This document shows, piece after piece, positions 14,612 to 28,300 of a stretch of 64,000 nucleotides of DNA. Within the stretch, counting starts at the first letter, position 1, and the number at the start of each line of letters is the position of its first letter. A program made the translations under genes and the position numbers. Source of the DNA: Misgurnus anguillicaudatus (taxonomy: Eukaryota > Chordata > Actinopteri > Cypriniformes > Cobitidae); assembly GCF_027580225.2 (NCBI RefSeq), contig NC_073358.2, positions 28,236,501 through 28,300,500 on the forward strand, in the 5' to 3' direction. Below the pieces are notes generated by a model. That model made no database searches and was not told where the DNA came from. It saw only the letters and a list, made by a program, of their open reading frames with translations.

Positions 14612-14910
14612 TTAATCATTCATCCCAAACCTGTCTGACCGTTTTTCAAATGAGTCGAAACAGATTCAGAACATCTCCCTTTGCAAAAATTACTGTTGAA
14701 GTAGTTAATAAAAAATTGCACCCTACCACACTGCAAACTGTTCAGATAAATGTATATTTGGAGTGGTTCACAAATGATATCATGTTTTTTAAGTAAGGGT
14801 CAATGTTTATTTCTTGCTGTATTAAGACAAGCATGTTTACTGTTTGTATGTGTCACTTTAGAAGTGGTGACGTGAGTGCTAGAGGGCTTTTTGGAAAACT
14901 GCATTCTTAA

Positions 14911-15149
14911 AGGCGGGATGCATGATCTCTGAAAGCCAATGTTGACAGTTGAAATCACCCAAACAAACACGCCCCAACCCCAGTAGAATCTGGACCTTCT
15001 TTTGGTAGACCTGCCCCACACATACGCAACCCAGGCAATGATGTTGGTTAGTAGACACGCCCCTTACTGCTGATTGCCTACAAGTATGTTTTAGTAATTG
15101 GTCCGAATCTCTTTTCCAAAGCGTTTTTCAAAAATCATGCACCCTGCCT
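14911..15149. mobile_element. TTAA-flanked MITE (AGGCGGGATGCATGAT family)
   Basis: Begins AGGCGGGATGCATGAT and ends ATCATGCACCCTGCCT, with TTAA on each side. The same family is present in the opposite orientation at 19920-20144. Confidence 0.8.
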
Positions 15150-15468
15150 TTAAGGCTTCATTATTAATGGAACCAAAACAATGGAATCAGTTGGCATCTG
15201 TATTTTAAATCCAGGTATTATTTAAGAAATCATGTATTTCATACTAAAACTGTATGCATATATAGCTTTGTCTGTCCCTGTGGTGATGTCAGTTCAGTGT
15301 CATATAAATCTAAAAAAAAACAAAATCAAAGCAGAACCTAATCTTAATTTTGTTGACACTTCCTAAAGTTGCAATTCATAATCTTTACTTGCATAAAATT
15401 GCAGATTAGTGGACGTCAAACTGAAAACTCAAATTATAAACTTATCCTTGCAAATCGGGGTAAGGGGC

Positions 15469-15706
15469 ACTCTTAAAATAAAGGTGCTACACAAGGTCCT
15501 TCACAGCAATACCATAGAAGCAGCATTTTTGATTTCCCAAAAAACTTTTTAGTCAAAGGTTCTTAAAAGAGCCATATCATCTTTTTGTAGTCTAAAACAT
15601 TTAACGAAACAAAGATTCTTTTGGATGTTAATGATTGTTTATGGTACCATACAGCCAAAAACAGGTCTTCTAAGCGGCATTGTGTAGCACCTCTATTTTA
15701 AGGAGT
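15469..15706. mobile_element. MITE with CACTCTTAAAAT ends
   Basis: Left CTCTTAAAATAAAGGTGCTA pairs with right TAGCACCTCTATTTTAAGGAG, leaving a 238 bp noncoding element. Confidence 0.6.
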
Positions 15707-15737
15707 TTTGTAATGTAATAAGGAGAATTTTATTTAA

Positions 15738-16231
15738 AGGGGTCATATTATGAGATTATTTAAAAATGTAAAATAAGTATTTGGCATCCCCAGAGTGCGT
15801 ATGTGAAGTTTTAGCTCAAATACTCCAGATAATTTATTATAGCATGTTAAAATTGCCACTTTGTAGGCCCGAGCAGAAATGTGCCGTTTTTGGGCGTGTC
15901 CTTTAAAATGCAAACAGTGATCACAATGATGGTGGATTGTTGTAATTGAAACTCAATTGTGCTGTCAATTATTTCTTTCTCTCTGCCTTAAAAGGCAGTG
16001 CCGTGATTGGATAGTGCAGATTAAGGGGTGGTATTACTGTAATTTGCCTTGCTACCTACCTCACAAAACGTGAAATCTAAACGACCAAATTTTTCCACAT
16101 GCTTGCAAAGCATGGCTTACACAAAGATACTGGGTTGATCTTTTTCATATTTTCTAGGTTGATAGAAGCACTGGGGACCCAATTATAGCACTTAAACATA
16201 GAAAAAGTCAGATATTTACACTATGACCCCT
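15738..16231. mobile_element. Intact TTAA-flanked MITE (AGGGGTCATATTATG family)
   Basis: AGGGGTCATA at the left and TATGACCCCT at the right, with TTAA duplications at 15734-15737 and 16232-16235. This uninterrupted 494 bp copy shows where the 13.3 kb copy was split. Confidence 0.8.
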
Positions 16232-16492
16232 TTAACACCAAAAATAGTTACAGATTTCAGCTTTAAATAATCTGGTTAGCTTTCTGACACACACCAAAAT
16301 ATGACTTGCACATCCTTGCTCCCGTTTATGCATGTACTGTATACACAGAACAGCCAAAAACGTCATTGATTGTATTGCAAACCGCAGTAGCACAGTAACA
16401 AATGTTTTGTATTTCACATGAATCTACCACTTCTAGGACTCGAAAACTGATTTTCCAAATATCATTGAAACACACATACTAAGCTACTTAAC

Positions 16493-16680
16493 GCTCTTAA
16501 AACGGTTGTGTTAAAACACATTGTGTGTCTCGTTAACAACAACACATTTATTATTGGAACAACACATTTTGTGTGGTTTTAACACATCTTGAACCGTTTT
16601 AACACAAAATCAACACAATGTGTCAAAATAACACATAATGTGTTAAATAGCAAAACACAAAACACTGTAAGAAATAAACA
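16493..16680. repeat. Dispersed repeat (TGTGTTAAAACACA-rich)
   Basis: Related to the TA-flanked element at 19492-19672: shared gctctta/aacgg start, repeated ttttaacaca motifs and tgtaagaaa end. Boundaries approximate. Confidence 0.5.
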
Positions 16681-16792
16681 CATCCGTTCTTAAAGTATCT
16701 GACATTTCACTGTTGCAAGAGGTGTCAAGCTGTTTGTGCGGAGCAGTAGAAATGAACAAACAAGTGCACAGGAGACTGTTCACAATGACGTC

Positions 16793-16798
16793 TTTAAT
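16793..16798 (-). promoter_or_regulatory. candidate hnrnpl polyadenylation signal
   Basis: Minus strand reads ATTAAA about 240 nt past the hnrnpl stop. It is a common variant hexamer; no AATAAA was seen closer. Confidence 0.35.
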
Positions 16799-17038
16799 AC
16801 GTTTTCCACAAATGTACAGTTACGCAAGACCGGACAACTGACAATAAAAAAAAAATATTAATAGCAATAAAAATACTAAATTAAAAATTAAACAATGGTA
16901 CAAAATGTTGAGTACGTTGTTATTCTAGAAACAGAGATATTAACATTTTCTCCATCCAAGGTCTGGAATTAAGACATGCTTGGGGTGCTGGGCATCAAAA
17001 AGGTCACAGAACATCAAGAGTTAATGGTCATCGTGGGT

Positions 17039-19307
17039 TCAATTCGCATGTTGTGCAGTTGAGAAACACAGTTTGAGTGTGTACGGGTAAGGCCCAGCTA
17101 AAAAAAGAAACAAAAAAAGTTTAAACATGAATTACAGACCTATCAGGACTTAGCAAAAAGCTAATCTTGAACTCCAATCTAACAGTGTGTACGAAGCTAA
17201 ACAACAGATTTTGGGCCAAAATGGGTTCAAGTAGGATTAAACCATGCAACCTGGCCTCAGGCATCAGATTTATATACGGATTCGGAAGCTAATAAAGGTC
17301 TATTGTTTGGGAGAGTACTTACTAGGGTTTTTCATCTGGTAGTGATTTATCATAGCAAGAGCCTCCATAGCATCATTTACGGTTTCCCACTCCAACAGCC
17401 CAGATGAACTTCTCTCGCCTCCATTTTCACCAACACAGGAGAAACACACATACACGTGTATTTATACAGAATCAAACATGCATCACCACTACACCATACT
17501 TCTCACACGTGTTAACGTACAGACACATGAAACTTATTAGTCACTTACTCTTGCCTGTGAACAGCTTGACACTGCTTGGACTCTTGATTCCCAACTCATC
17601 ACAAATCTGTATATGAATCAGAAGAGGCCATTAATATCTGAAGTCCACATACATCCAGACCAAAGCACAAGACATTCATGACACCTCGGTTCAAATTTGA
17701 TGCCTACATGCAATGCTCACGTTTGTCTCAAAGCAAACACCAGGAACACAGCAGTAGCAGGTGGTCATTTCTTACCTGGCCAAATGATTCAACAGAGCTG
17801 TCTGGCTGACTGTTAAAGAAGTGAAGTACATTGCTGGGTTGCTGGATGCGGTTCTTGGCTGCCTGCTCAGCTGTGGTGAAGCGGTTGTTTCGGTTCCCAT
17901 GGAAATCCTTAAAACTACAACTGCCGTCATCCAGCTGGTACGACTGGCCAGGCATTATGGCCTGTTGCTTGGATACACTGCAGACGAGACAAAAAAAAAA
18001 ACAAGGTTTAATCGCTTGAGCTGTATGATCAAATATTTGGGACCAAGTCGTCCTAACAATGTATATTATTAATGAAAAGGTTTGTTTTAGCGCTCTCTCT
18101 ACTGGCTTACCACTGTAATGACATTGTGGACTGAATGGTAAAACTGTAAGCTTTAACATAAAAACTAAACTTGAATGGGAAATCCCCAAAGAGCAGTCGC
18201 AATAGTGAAGTTTGTATTTTGCTGCATCCACTCACAAAAAAATCAATTTTTATATATTTATGGTAGGAAATTTCACAGAACATGATATTTAAATGAAATA
18301 CTAATGATTTTGCAATAAAAAAAATAATTTTGACCCATGCAATATATTTTTGGCTTTTTCTACGAATATACCGGTCAGTCCTTCCAGAAAAATGCAGAGG
18401 GTTTTTTTTTTGTTGTGGGCAAAAATCCTTGATCTTGTGGCACGTTTTCTTAAAAAATGTGATGGAATATGTGGGATATTTATGCAAAAACTGCGGCAAC
18501 TACTTGCAAAAACTGCGGCAACTACTTGCAAAAACTGCGGCAACTACTTGCAAAAACTGCGGCAACTACTTGCAAAAACTGCGGCAACTACTTGCAAAAA
18601 CTGCGGCAACTACTTGCAAAAACTGCGGCAACTACTTGCAAAAACTGCGGCAACTACTTGCAAAAACTGCGGCAACTACTTGCAAAAACTGCGGCAACTA
18701 CTTGCAAAAACTGCGGCAACTACTTGCAAAAACTGCGGCAACTACTTGCAAAAACTGCGGCAACTACTTGCAAAAACTGCGGCAACTACTTGCAAAAACT
18801 GCGGCAACTACTTGCAAAAACTGCGGCAACTACTTGCAAAAACTGCGGCAACTACTTGCAAAAACTGCGGCAACTACTTGCAAAAACTGCAGTCGCGTAA
18901 TTACATCACTTCATAACGTTACCATGACAACAGGGGACATAGCTGCGCTTGTGTGAAGCCCCGCATATTTTGCACACAGAAATCTGCAATTTATGCGGCA
19001 AAAGTGTGGCGTTTTTGAAAAAATGCGGTCCCTGCATAAATATGCAGATTTGGCCGATTATGCGTTGAATCATGTGATCGCATAATCACATTTTTTCTGG
19101 AGGGACTGACCTGTGCAACTTACGGTACAGGGTCACACTTGTGATTTGAGAACAAGCGTGACGTCACCAGCTACTGTTGCAGAGATGCGCTATTAGAGGT
19201 GTTTCTCACACATATTCAAACACTCTATTTGGGCACATTGTGTGTTTATTCATATCACAGACCCCTAAAACAAGTACTACCAGGATAGTTTTTATATTTA
19301 TAAATAA

Positions 19308-19343
<36 letters not shown>

Positions 19344-22300
19344 TGTTTTCAGCTGTCTGTAGCAGGCTCTCGCGTCAAACTTGTGCAAAAAACAAAACAT
19401 TATGCCAGGAAACCAGTTGTGCAATTCAAAACTCACAGCTGTGAAGGTTTAACATGAAGCAGGCATATTCACATACAGAAACAACCATGTACACTCTTAG
19501 AACGGATGTGTTAAAAACACATTAGTGTCGTCCTGGAATCCACACATCTCTGTGTTATTATTGAAACAACACATTTTGTGTTACTTTTAACACAACATGT
19601 GTTTTATTTTAACACAAAATCAATGTGTTAAAAGCTTAACGCACAAAGATGTGTAAATCCTTTCTAAGAGTGTAGATTAACTCTTTGTGAATTTTAAAGT
19701 CATGAAGGTTTAGCTTATATTTCTGTACACACCAGACATTGAGTTTCTGTCCAAACAGTGTAGTGTTGTTGAGGTGAGAAATGGCTCTATCCACAGCAAA
19801 ACAGTCTCCCATCTCCACCATCGCAGCACCCGGCTTACTCTTCATGAACTTAACCTGAACACAAAAAAAGTGTCAAACAAAATCCATACAATAAGCCTCA
19901 CATGAAAAACTGGGGTTAAAGACGCGGTGCACAATTTTTGAAAAACGCTTTGGAAAAGGGAGTCGGGCCGAGTAGCAAAACACACTTGTAGCCAATCAGC
20001 AGTAAGAGGCTTGTCTACTAACCGACATCGTTGCCTGGGTTGCGTATGTGTGGGGCAGGTCTATTAAAAGAAGGTCCAGATCCTATTTAGGTATGGGTGA
20101 TTTCAAATGTCAACATTGGCTTTAAGAGATCATGCACCCCTACTTTAACCCAGAACAGACTTCATTTATGGAGAGAGTGTGTTCTTAACTTTTTTAACAA
20201 TGTTCATTTTGCTCACAACAGCTCACCCTTTCCACATTTCCATAGAGACAGAATATGTTAAACACTCTGTCTGCATTTATCTTGGTGGGCTCAAGACCGT
20301 AAACCATGACCACGGGGGAGTCGGCATGAGCATTGTAGTCTGGAGGTGGTGGTCCATGTCCATACTGTGCCCCACCATAGCGGGGTCCACCACGGCCACG
20401 CCCCATTGGGGGTCCCATGCGTCTGCCCTCATAGTGGGGAGGTGGAGGTGGTGGTCCATAGGTGTCATCATAATGACCGTAGCCAGCCTGAGGACCACCT
20501 AAAACAAAAAAGATTAAGGTTTACATCTAAACACAGAATTGGAGATCCATCTAATGGTGTGCTTATTCATACAATATAGCTTTAAAATAATGCTTTCTTG
20601 CTTAAAGAGCCCATATTATGCAAAGTCCATTTTTACAAGGTGTTTGGACATAAATGTTTGTTGGCAGTGTGAGAACACAACCACTCCTACAAAAGATCAG
20701 CCTTTTTTATCCCCATTAAACCAAAGCAGTATCATTAGACATGCTGATTCGATTTTCTTGTTAATATGACATCACACTGATAAAGCTCCGCCTGCAGCCA
20801 CTAACTGACTGGTTAATTTTATACATAAGCTTTTCTAAACTTGTATGTTTGTGCGGCTGAAGAAATTATTCTCTCAAGACTACATTCACTGGAAGCATCT
20901 ATTTTTAGCCGAAAGCACTTACTGTCTGTTGGTAAGGGTGTGAGCACAGTAGCTCATTTGCTTTTATAGGGCACATAGATGAAAAAAGCACTTTTATTTG
21001 CTCCCACCGAAATAGGGGCATTTTGGACATGCTATAACAAATTATCTGCATGGTATTTTGAGCTAAAACTTCACAGACACATTCTAGGCACACCTATGAC
21101 TTACATTACATCCTGTAAAAATGGGCCTAATATGTGCCCTTTAAAAGACCACCATATTCTGGTGGATGATCCCCCAGCAGTGCTGGCTGCCTCTGCCGCT
21201 TGTTTGGGTTAGCATTGGGGTCTAAAATGAGAAAACAATAGGTAGGGCAACACATCTACAGTAAACATCAAATGCAAACACAAAAGCTGGTGTGCTGTGC
21301 AGTTCTGTGAATAACATGCAGTGAGCATTAGGGATTACTACCACCAGATCCTTCAAAAAAAAAAAAACATAATGGAGATTCTGAACATACATTAGAGAGA
21401 AGTCTAATAAACAGAAACACTGCTTAAATCTACGTTATCTGGAAAAGTCAGTCAGACTTTATCTCCACAAAACCAACCACACACACCTTGTGAATTGTTC
21501 CAATTGCCATCTGCGTCGGCATCTGCACAGATAGGTATACACACAAAAATAAGACATGCAGAGGCAATGAAATAAAAATATGCATATGCATTTTGATATT
21601 CTAGTTCATTTAGGCAGGACAGCAAAATCTAAGACAGTACAATGTTCTTCTTGTTTTGAAAACATGGGTTTGATTAAAGTAATGTAAAGCATTAAACTTT
21701 GCAAGTAGCTATAAATATTCTGAAAAACAAATGAGGAGTTAAGATGCAAAACCATCAAAAGTGTTTCTGACATGTTTTTTCTGTATTTTTTTAATTAATT
21801 TTCACAAATGTCACTTTAGTCAAATCATTGTTATTTATCAAATTTGCTGCAACACCCTTAGTGCATGCAAGCATTTTGGCAAAAACCTCTACTTCTAAAT
21901 AAATAAAAAAAACACTTCTTTGGATAAGACATACTAAACTGTTGCAAAATCATGCAAAAATCATTTGCATCATTGCATCAATAAAAAAACTAAACCACAA
22001 ATTAGGGGGTGCTGGGATCCATATCACTGCCAAATTTAAATTGTATTTAGGTCTGAGGCACTCACAAGTGTGCTTTCATTTATCCAATTCTTCTTACATA
22101 CTTAGAGGACTTGCTGAAAAATCAATGTGGCGTTTAGCCCAAGGCCGTGATTTGAAGCGAAGGCATTATATAATATACAGAGAGTGACTTTTGCATTAGA
22201 GCTCCTCAATTGTTCTCCTTTAATATTAAGTGTCTGTCCTTTAATATAAATCCTTTCTGGTTAAAGATTTGTTTAATCCTTGTTTGTAACACCAGATCAA

Positions 22301-25300
22301 AACATTTCCAAAATGGCAAACCACCTCAAAGCATCACAAAACCAGAACAAACAAGTTTGGGTTTCTATCAATGTATGAAAAAAAATTATGTCACTCAATA
22401 ACATTGTTTCTAAAGCCTGCAACACTAAAAAGGCCCAATTCTCTAGTCGACACAAATCAGGGCACTATATCAAAATGTCATCTCTCACAGTCATAGTTCT
22501 TGTTAAAATGATTCCATAATGAAAAGCAAGAGAAACAGCATTATTAAGCAGCAAAAAGACCTAAACTAAATACATCTTTAAGGAAAAGCAGGATAGAAAA
22601 CATGACTTTACTTATTGGAAACCGAATTAACTGTTAAAAGGATAGTTCACCCAAAAATGGAAAATTCTGTCATCATTTACTCACTCTCATGTTATTACAA
22701 ACCGGTTTAAGTTTTTTGTTCTGATGAACACAAAAGATATTTTTAAGAAATGTTTGCACCAAACCGATCAGATGCCCCATTGACTTCCAATTATTTATTC
22801 CTTTTATGAATGTCAATGAGGCTTCTGATTACAAACATTCCTCAAAATATCGTCTATTGTGCTCATCAGAACAAAGAAAATTTAAACAGGTTTTTTACAT
22901 GAATGTCGCTTAAAATAACATGAAAGTAAATTGCAGAATTTTCAATTTTGGGTAAGCCAAGCATGTAGTTTTTAACTTGCAAGAATTAAGCCAGTGTGTC
23001 CACCAAAGACTTTTAAAAACAAACAGCAGCAATTACAGAATAAATGCTCAGCATTCCGCTTTAGTCGCAAGAGTTAAAAAAAGGCTCTCAAGTCACTTTT
23101 TTAGCTTGGCCATCCAATCACAATGCAGGAGGGATGCAACCTGCAAATACGGATTGCACATGCAACTGTATGTCTGTGTAAAATGGCAGAACAGTGGCCG
23201 TTTCTCATTGTCAAGGATACCTTCTTTGCAGGACTAGTCCTTACAAGTCACTTCCTTCAGAGGCAGGCGAGGATCCTCTTTAGCATTCGAAGAACATGTA
23301 AATGGAACAGGCTAGCAAGTGCACGTCATTGCATCATTACGTCAATGAAAATGTGTGCTTTCGTCCCTGCGCGCATAGGATTGTGAGTGATTTCGATGCG
23401 TGAAGTGCGCGAAGGATAGCCTGGCTCCGCCCTCCTACGCGCTTCCGCTTAATTTTCATTTCACTTCAGTACAACGTCTGGGACTGCTGAGTAGAGTTTC
23501 GTTTTCTCCGCAAAAATCTGCAAGTCCAATCAGCGAACAGAGGGGGGTGGCTAAGAACGATGATATTGAGGTCGTTCGCCAGACACGTTATGGCCCTCCT
23601 CCCCATGGGGTTCGGGAAAAGTTTGATTCATTAGCGATTGGTTATGGCAGATTCAGAGTGACTCTGGGCAGATCCAATAGTTTTAAACTTCAACAGAGGA
23701 CCCTCCTTAATGGAAGTAACGCTTTGCAATAGACCGTGGCCAGACTCTCTGTACAAATGAAATGAATGTACGAGAGTCTGGTTGGACCAGGCTACGCGAA
23801 GGATACACATATATGCATCCTTTAATTTATATGGGATATTTCTCGAACAAAGGACTCAGTCCTTGGTTGCAATTCTGAGGATCCTCGACATTGGAACAGT
23901 CCCTCGACACATGTGGATGACGTAGCATCCTTGAAATTCTGGCTTCCGAGGATCCTTCCTAGACATTGAGAAACGGCTAGATACTAGTACCACATACTAG
24001 GACACTGCAAAACATGGCTGAAAAAACGACTGAAGAAAGTGCCCACAGTTAGCGCTTTCACTTGAATAATGGCGTTTTGGTGGAGACACAGCCTTAAGGA
24101 ATACAAAAGTAGAAGAAAGGCACAATGCAAATAATGGACAGTCTCCCTTCACTGTGTTGCTATATTGAATAAATGCTAAAATTATTAAATTAAGCTATCA
24201 ACCCTTACCATTCTGCCTTTAGTGTTCTTTGGTATAAAGTCATACAGGTTTGGGCCAACACGAGTGAGTACATGACAAATGTTACCCTTTTTGAGTGAAC
24301 TATCGATTTAAACAGAGATACTAGCTGTGTCCCAATTCAAAGGCTGCGACCTTCTAAGGACCTATTTTAAGACCGATTGCGTCACAGCAGCGCGTCTTGA
24401 GGCTAGTAAGGCCGTCCCAATTCAAAGGATGCTTAGAATGAAGCCTCAAAATGTGTCCTTATTACTGCGCGCTGTTAAGGATAGAACGAATGGATCCTTA
24501 ACAGCTGAGGCTATCCCAAGATTCATTGCACGCCTGCATATAACGGCTGGATATTCTAAAATAAACAATAAAACCTTTATTAAATAAAAGTGTGTATTTA
24601 GCAGATTTTTTTTCTTATCACTGTTTTAGTATTACAAGTTATGTTTTGTGTTAATATTATTCTTTTTATATTTCTAAGGTTGATTAATTGAATATACTGT
24701 TGCATAGTTTAATCTACATCAACGTGTCATATTTTCTAAAAGAAATTAATGTTTTTCTGATTCCATATTTATTTGAAAAAGTCAGAAACGTCTCCACTGT
24801 GTCCTGCTGACAGGCGCCGTGGGCGCAAGCAGCAGGTGACGCAAATTATGGGTCCACCGAAGGTTAGACCGTCTCACTTCAGTTCTCTTCGCGGACTTCT
24901 GAGGCTGCCACCTTGAAAGACTGAGTGCTCGCCTTTTAAGGTCGCAGCCCTTGAATTGGGACACAGCTAATGCATACCAAAAAATACCAACTTTAATGTG
25001 CACAGAAACAACAAAGTCCAGGATTGCATATTAAATAAACAGAATCAACTCTTAAATTCATGTTCGCGTTGATTCTTGAAAATATGATTCTTTATTTATG
25101 TTCAAAAATTCACAGCAGTGTTATTCAGCGTGTCGGGCTAAACTGATTAAAATACCTTACAGAAAATGTACTAGTCAGAACTAAAACTTTACACAGTTTG
25201 AATGAGCTCTGTGCTATATGCCCATAATTCTGGTGGTTTCAGGGTGGAAGTGAGTTATTCTTTACCAGTCTCCGTTTCCCAGCAGACTCAATTTTCATTC

Positions 25301-28300
25301 AGTTTTAGGATATTCGTCCCAGTCCACTGCGTCTGGTTTTGCCATGTTCCAGGAACAATGGTGCTTACCATAGCAGAGGGTGGATAGCAGACAGCAGGTG
25401 CCGCGACGAGTTTAGAAGAGAGAGATGCCACACCAGCAGTCAAGACTAATCCACACCTGCGTTACACAGGAGGCGTTACACAGGGGTCAGCCGTGCTCAA
25501 TGAATAAAACAGATTCAATACAGAGAGGAAGAGGAGGAGGGATGGAGAAATGACAGAGAGAAAGCACTTCAGTCCACAAAGAGATAAGGCTTGGGGAGGG
25601 AGAGCGGTGGATCTGTCTGTGTGATCGGTGCATGTGTCCTCATGGTTACAGTCGCAGTCCTTTCCATGTGTTAAGGTGATGTACTGTTGATAATGTCGCC
25701 CATAGTGTCTTGTTTGGTGTGTTACTCGCAAGCAAGAAGGTGATATGTTCGCGACAATCTCGGAGCAATGTGGCCTGTGATCATGTGAGTTTGGATGTGC
25801 GCGTTCATAAAGATGGACTCGCGGTGTAAAGTCGACGTCATCACTGTTCGTTATGTACGAAGTCTGTCGGTTGTTGCCATGGCAATCTTGGATGGGTAAG
25901 TAGTGACGATCTCAACTTGTGGTGGTGCGACATTAATATCGGTCTGATATGAAATCAATCTCGCTGCGTGCAATGAGGCCACGGTGTTGGAGCACGCTTG
26001 CCGTGTGTTGCGATGGTAATATCAACTTGCCATCTCTGCTTAAAATGCACTGCGATTTGTTTGGTGTGTTGCAAAAATCTTGGCGTGGTGTGTTGTTGTG
26101 GCAATGTCAGCTTGGCATGTTGTCATGGCGATCTCGGCGCATGGCACTCATGTTGTAGCAATCTCGGTTTTGGTGTTTTGTCACTGTTATGTCAGCTTGG
26201 CGTGTTCTCATGATGTTCTCAGGAAAGAGGACAGAGGCGTAAGCAAAAGTAGCCCAAACACCCAAGAAACATGACGACATTTGGCAGGTAATGAAAATGT
26301 CTGTATGATTCTTCTCTCTCTCTCTCTTTGTGTATTTGTACCACTCCCTTCTTTGTGGATTTACATGTTGTGTTTGTTGCTTGACTGGCTGGTTTGTGGT
26401 GATGTGAAGGTCTTCAGTGATTGGCTGTAATGTATTGTCCAAAAAGATTAGACCCATCCCCCTAAAATGTTTAATTATTTCAGAAAGATGGCCGCCACCT
26501 TTGTAGAAATGTGGAATGTTAGATGAGTGGAAGGATATCTTGAGCACCGAGATGTTTTCTATCCGTGTAACTTCATTACGAGTGAAAAGTTGTTGCGAGT
26601 TCGCTATTGTTCCGTTTCGCTGTCCATGTGACCTGTTGGAAGGCTGCGATTGGACGGTAACTGGAATGTGTCTTGCAGGCGACTGAGAAACTTAATTGCA
26701 TGTTGTTAGATGCTACAATAGTTTATAAGTATGTATTACAACGAAGAGCATGAATGTCTATCTGCCTTTATATCTTAAAGACTTTTTTTAAACACCAGAA
26801 TGTTCAACCCTAACAAACCTTAAAGGTGCAGTGTGTAATTTTTAAAAGGATCTCTCGACAGAAATGCAAAATAATATACAAAACTATATTATCAGGGGTG
26901 TATAAAGACCTTTCATAATGAACCGTTATGCGTTTATTACCTTAGAATGAGACGTTTTATCTACATGCACGAGGGTCCCCCTTACATGGAAGTCGCCATT
27001 TTGTGCCACCATGTTTCTATAGAAGCCCTTAAGGGACAAACTTTTTGACATGATTGTCCGGTGGCAGCTACTGTAGCTTCTCCATGTGTTTCAAAAGCAA
27101 GGGGTGAGTAGTGGACTGAGCCATTGGCTGCAATTCGCAACCTCACCACTAGATGCTGCTAAAATTTACACACTGCACCTTTAAGATCAAACCCTAATCA
27201 AAACAAAAAAAATTACTCAAAGTAGGTTGTTTAAAAATTCAAGGTAAGCGAAGCGGTTTATGGTTTGACAAAACGTTGCAGACATTGCCCTTTATGAATG
27301 TCATTGAAAATTATATTAATCATGTCTGGATCATGAATTTAACCTCTTCAACTCTGCCGACCCACCAGTGGGTCCAAAACTGCATCACATTTATTTTAAA
27401 AAAATAAGTAGTGGAGCACAGTTTTTAATCAATTCATTCCAACTATGAGGGCAGGGAACTCTTTTAAATTCAGGAATGGCCAATTTAGCAAAAAATGCTA
27501 ATTATGCTGCAGAGCTTAACGGGTTAAAATTCAAATTACGCCTTTTGTATGCAAAAATTACGAGTCAGTCCACAGATTAAGTTCAACCTGAGTAAAAAAT
27601 GCCTCAGAGACTAAAGCTATTTTTTGCCTGAACCACAATACTTAGGAAATCCCTTTTAATAAATAATACTGTCTAAATGGCAGCAAGTGCCAGGCTGTAG
27701 GTTAAAATATAAAGATATCTCCATCAGGTGGTATGCTAGTCGCTGTGTCATGCTCAGTGAGGGTACAGGTGAAATGAGTGCCTGCTTCTCAGGTTTTCAT
27801 GTATGAGAGAAATTACTGTGCTTTAAAAGGAATAGTTCAACCAAATATGAAAATTCTTATAATTTACTCTCATGTCATCCCAGATGTATAGGACTTCCTT
27901 TCTTCAGTTGAACACAGACATTCATTATTTAAGTAATTCTCTTCTGAAGTAAATTATGACAATGTTTCATATTTGTGTGAACTATCCGTTTATGAGACAA
28001 GTGACATGCGCCACAGTAAATGTCACTATTAACTAGAAAGCATGTGCGCCTTTACAATCAGTTGGATTTTCATGCCCCCTCAAGTGTATGTCTCTCTTTA
28101 AATGAACGGACGCATATTTTTGTGTGCGTTCCGGTTAGAAAGTGTCTAAGGGCAATTTTAACTCTGTGAATGTTTTTAAAAAGCAAGAATAAAGCAGCAT
28201 CTTATAAGTGACATCCCAGGGAAGTAAACTGCTTCTGTGGTTACTTCAACATTCCCAAAGGAGTCACTTAAGGAGGCCTGTTTACACACCCATCCCCATA

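Noticed and set aside
18330..18956. Open frames of 143-208 aa over the 22-bp repeat
   Set aside because: They are products of a stop-free minisatellite; the same residues appear in three frames and no splice sites or family support them.
23400..23732. 110-aa plus-strand frame
   Set aside because: Lies inside a nested MITE.
26107..26547. 146-aa minus-strand frame in the hnrnpl CA-rich block
   Set aside because: No family recognised; kept only as a possible regulatory region because of its CA motifs. A poison exon inside it is possible but no unambiguous boundary was found.
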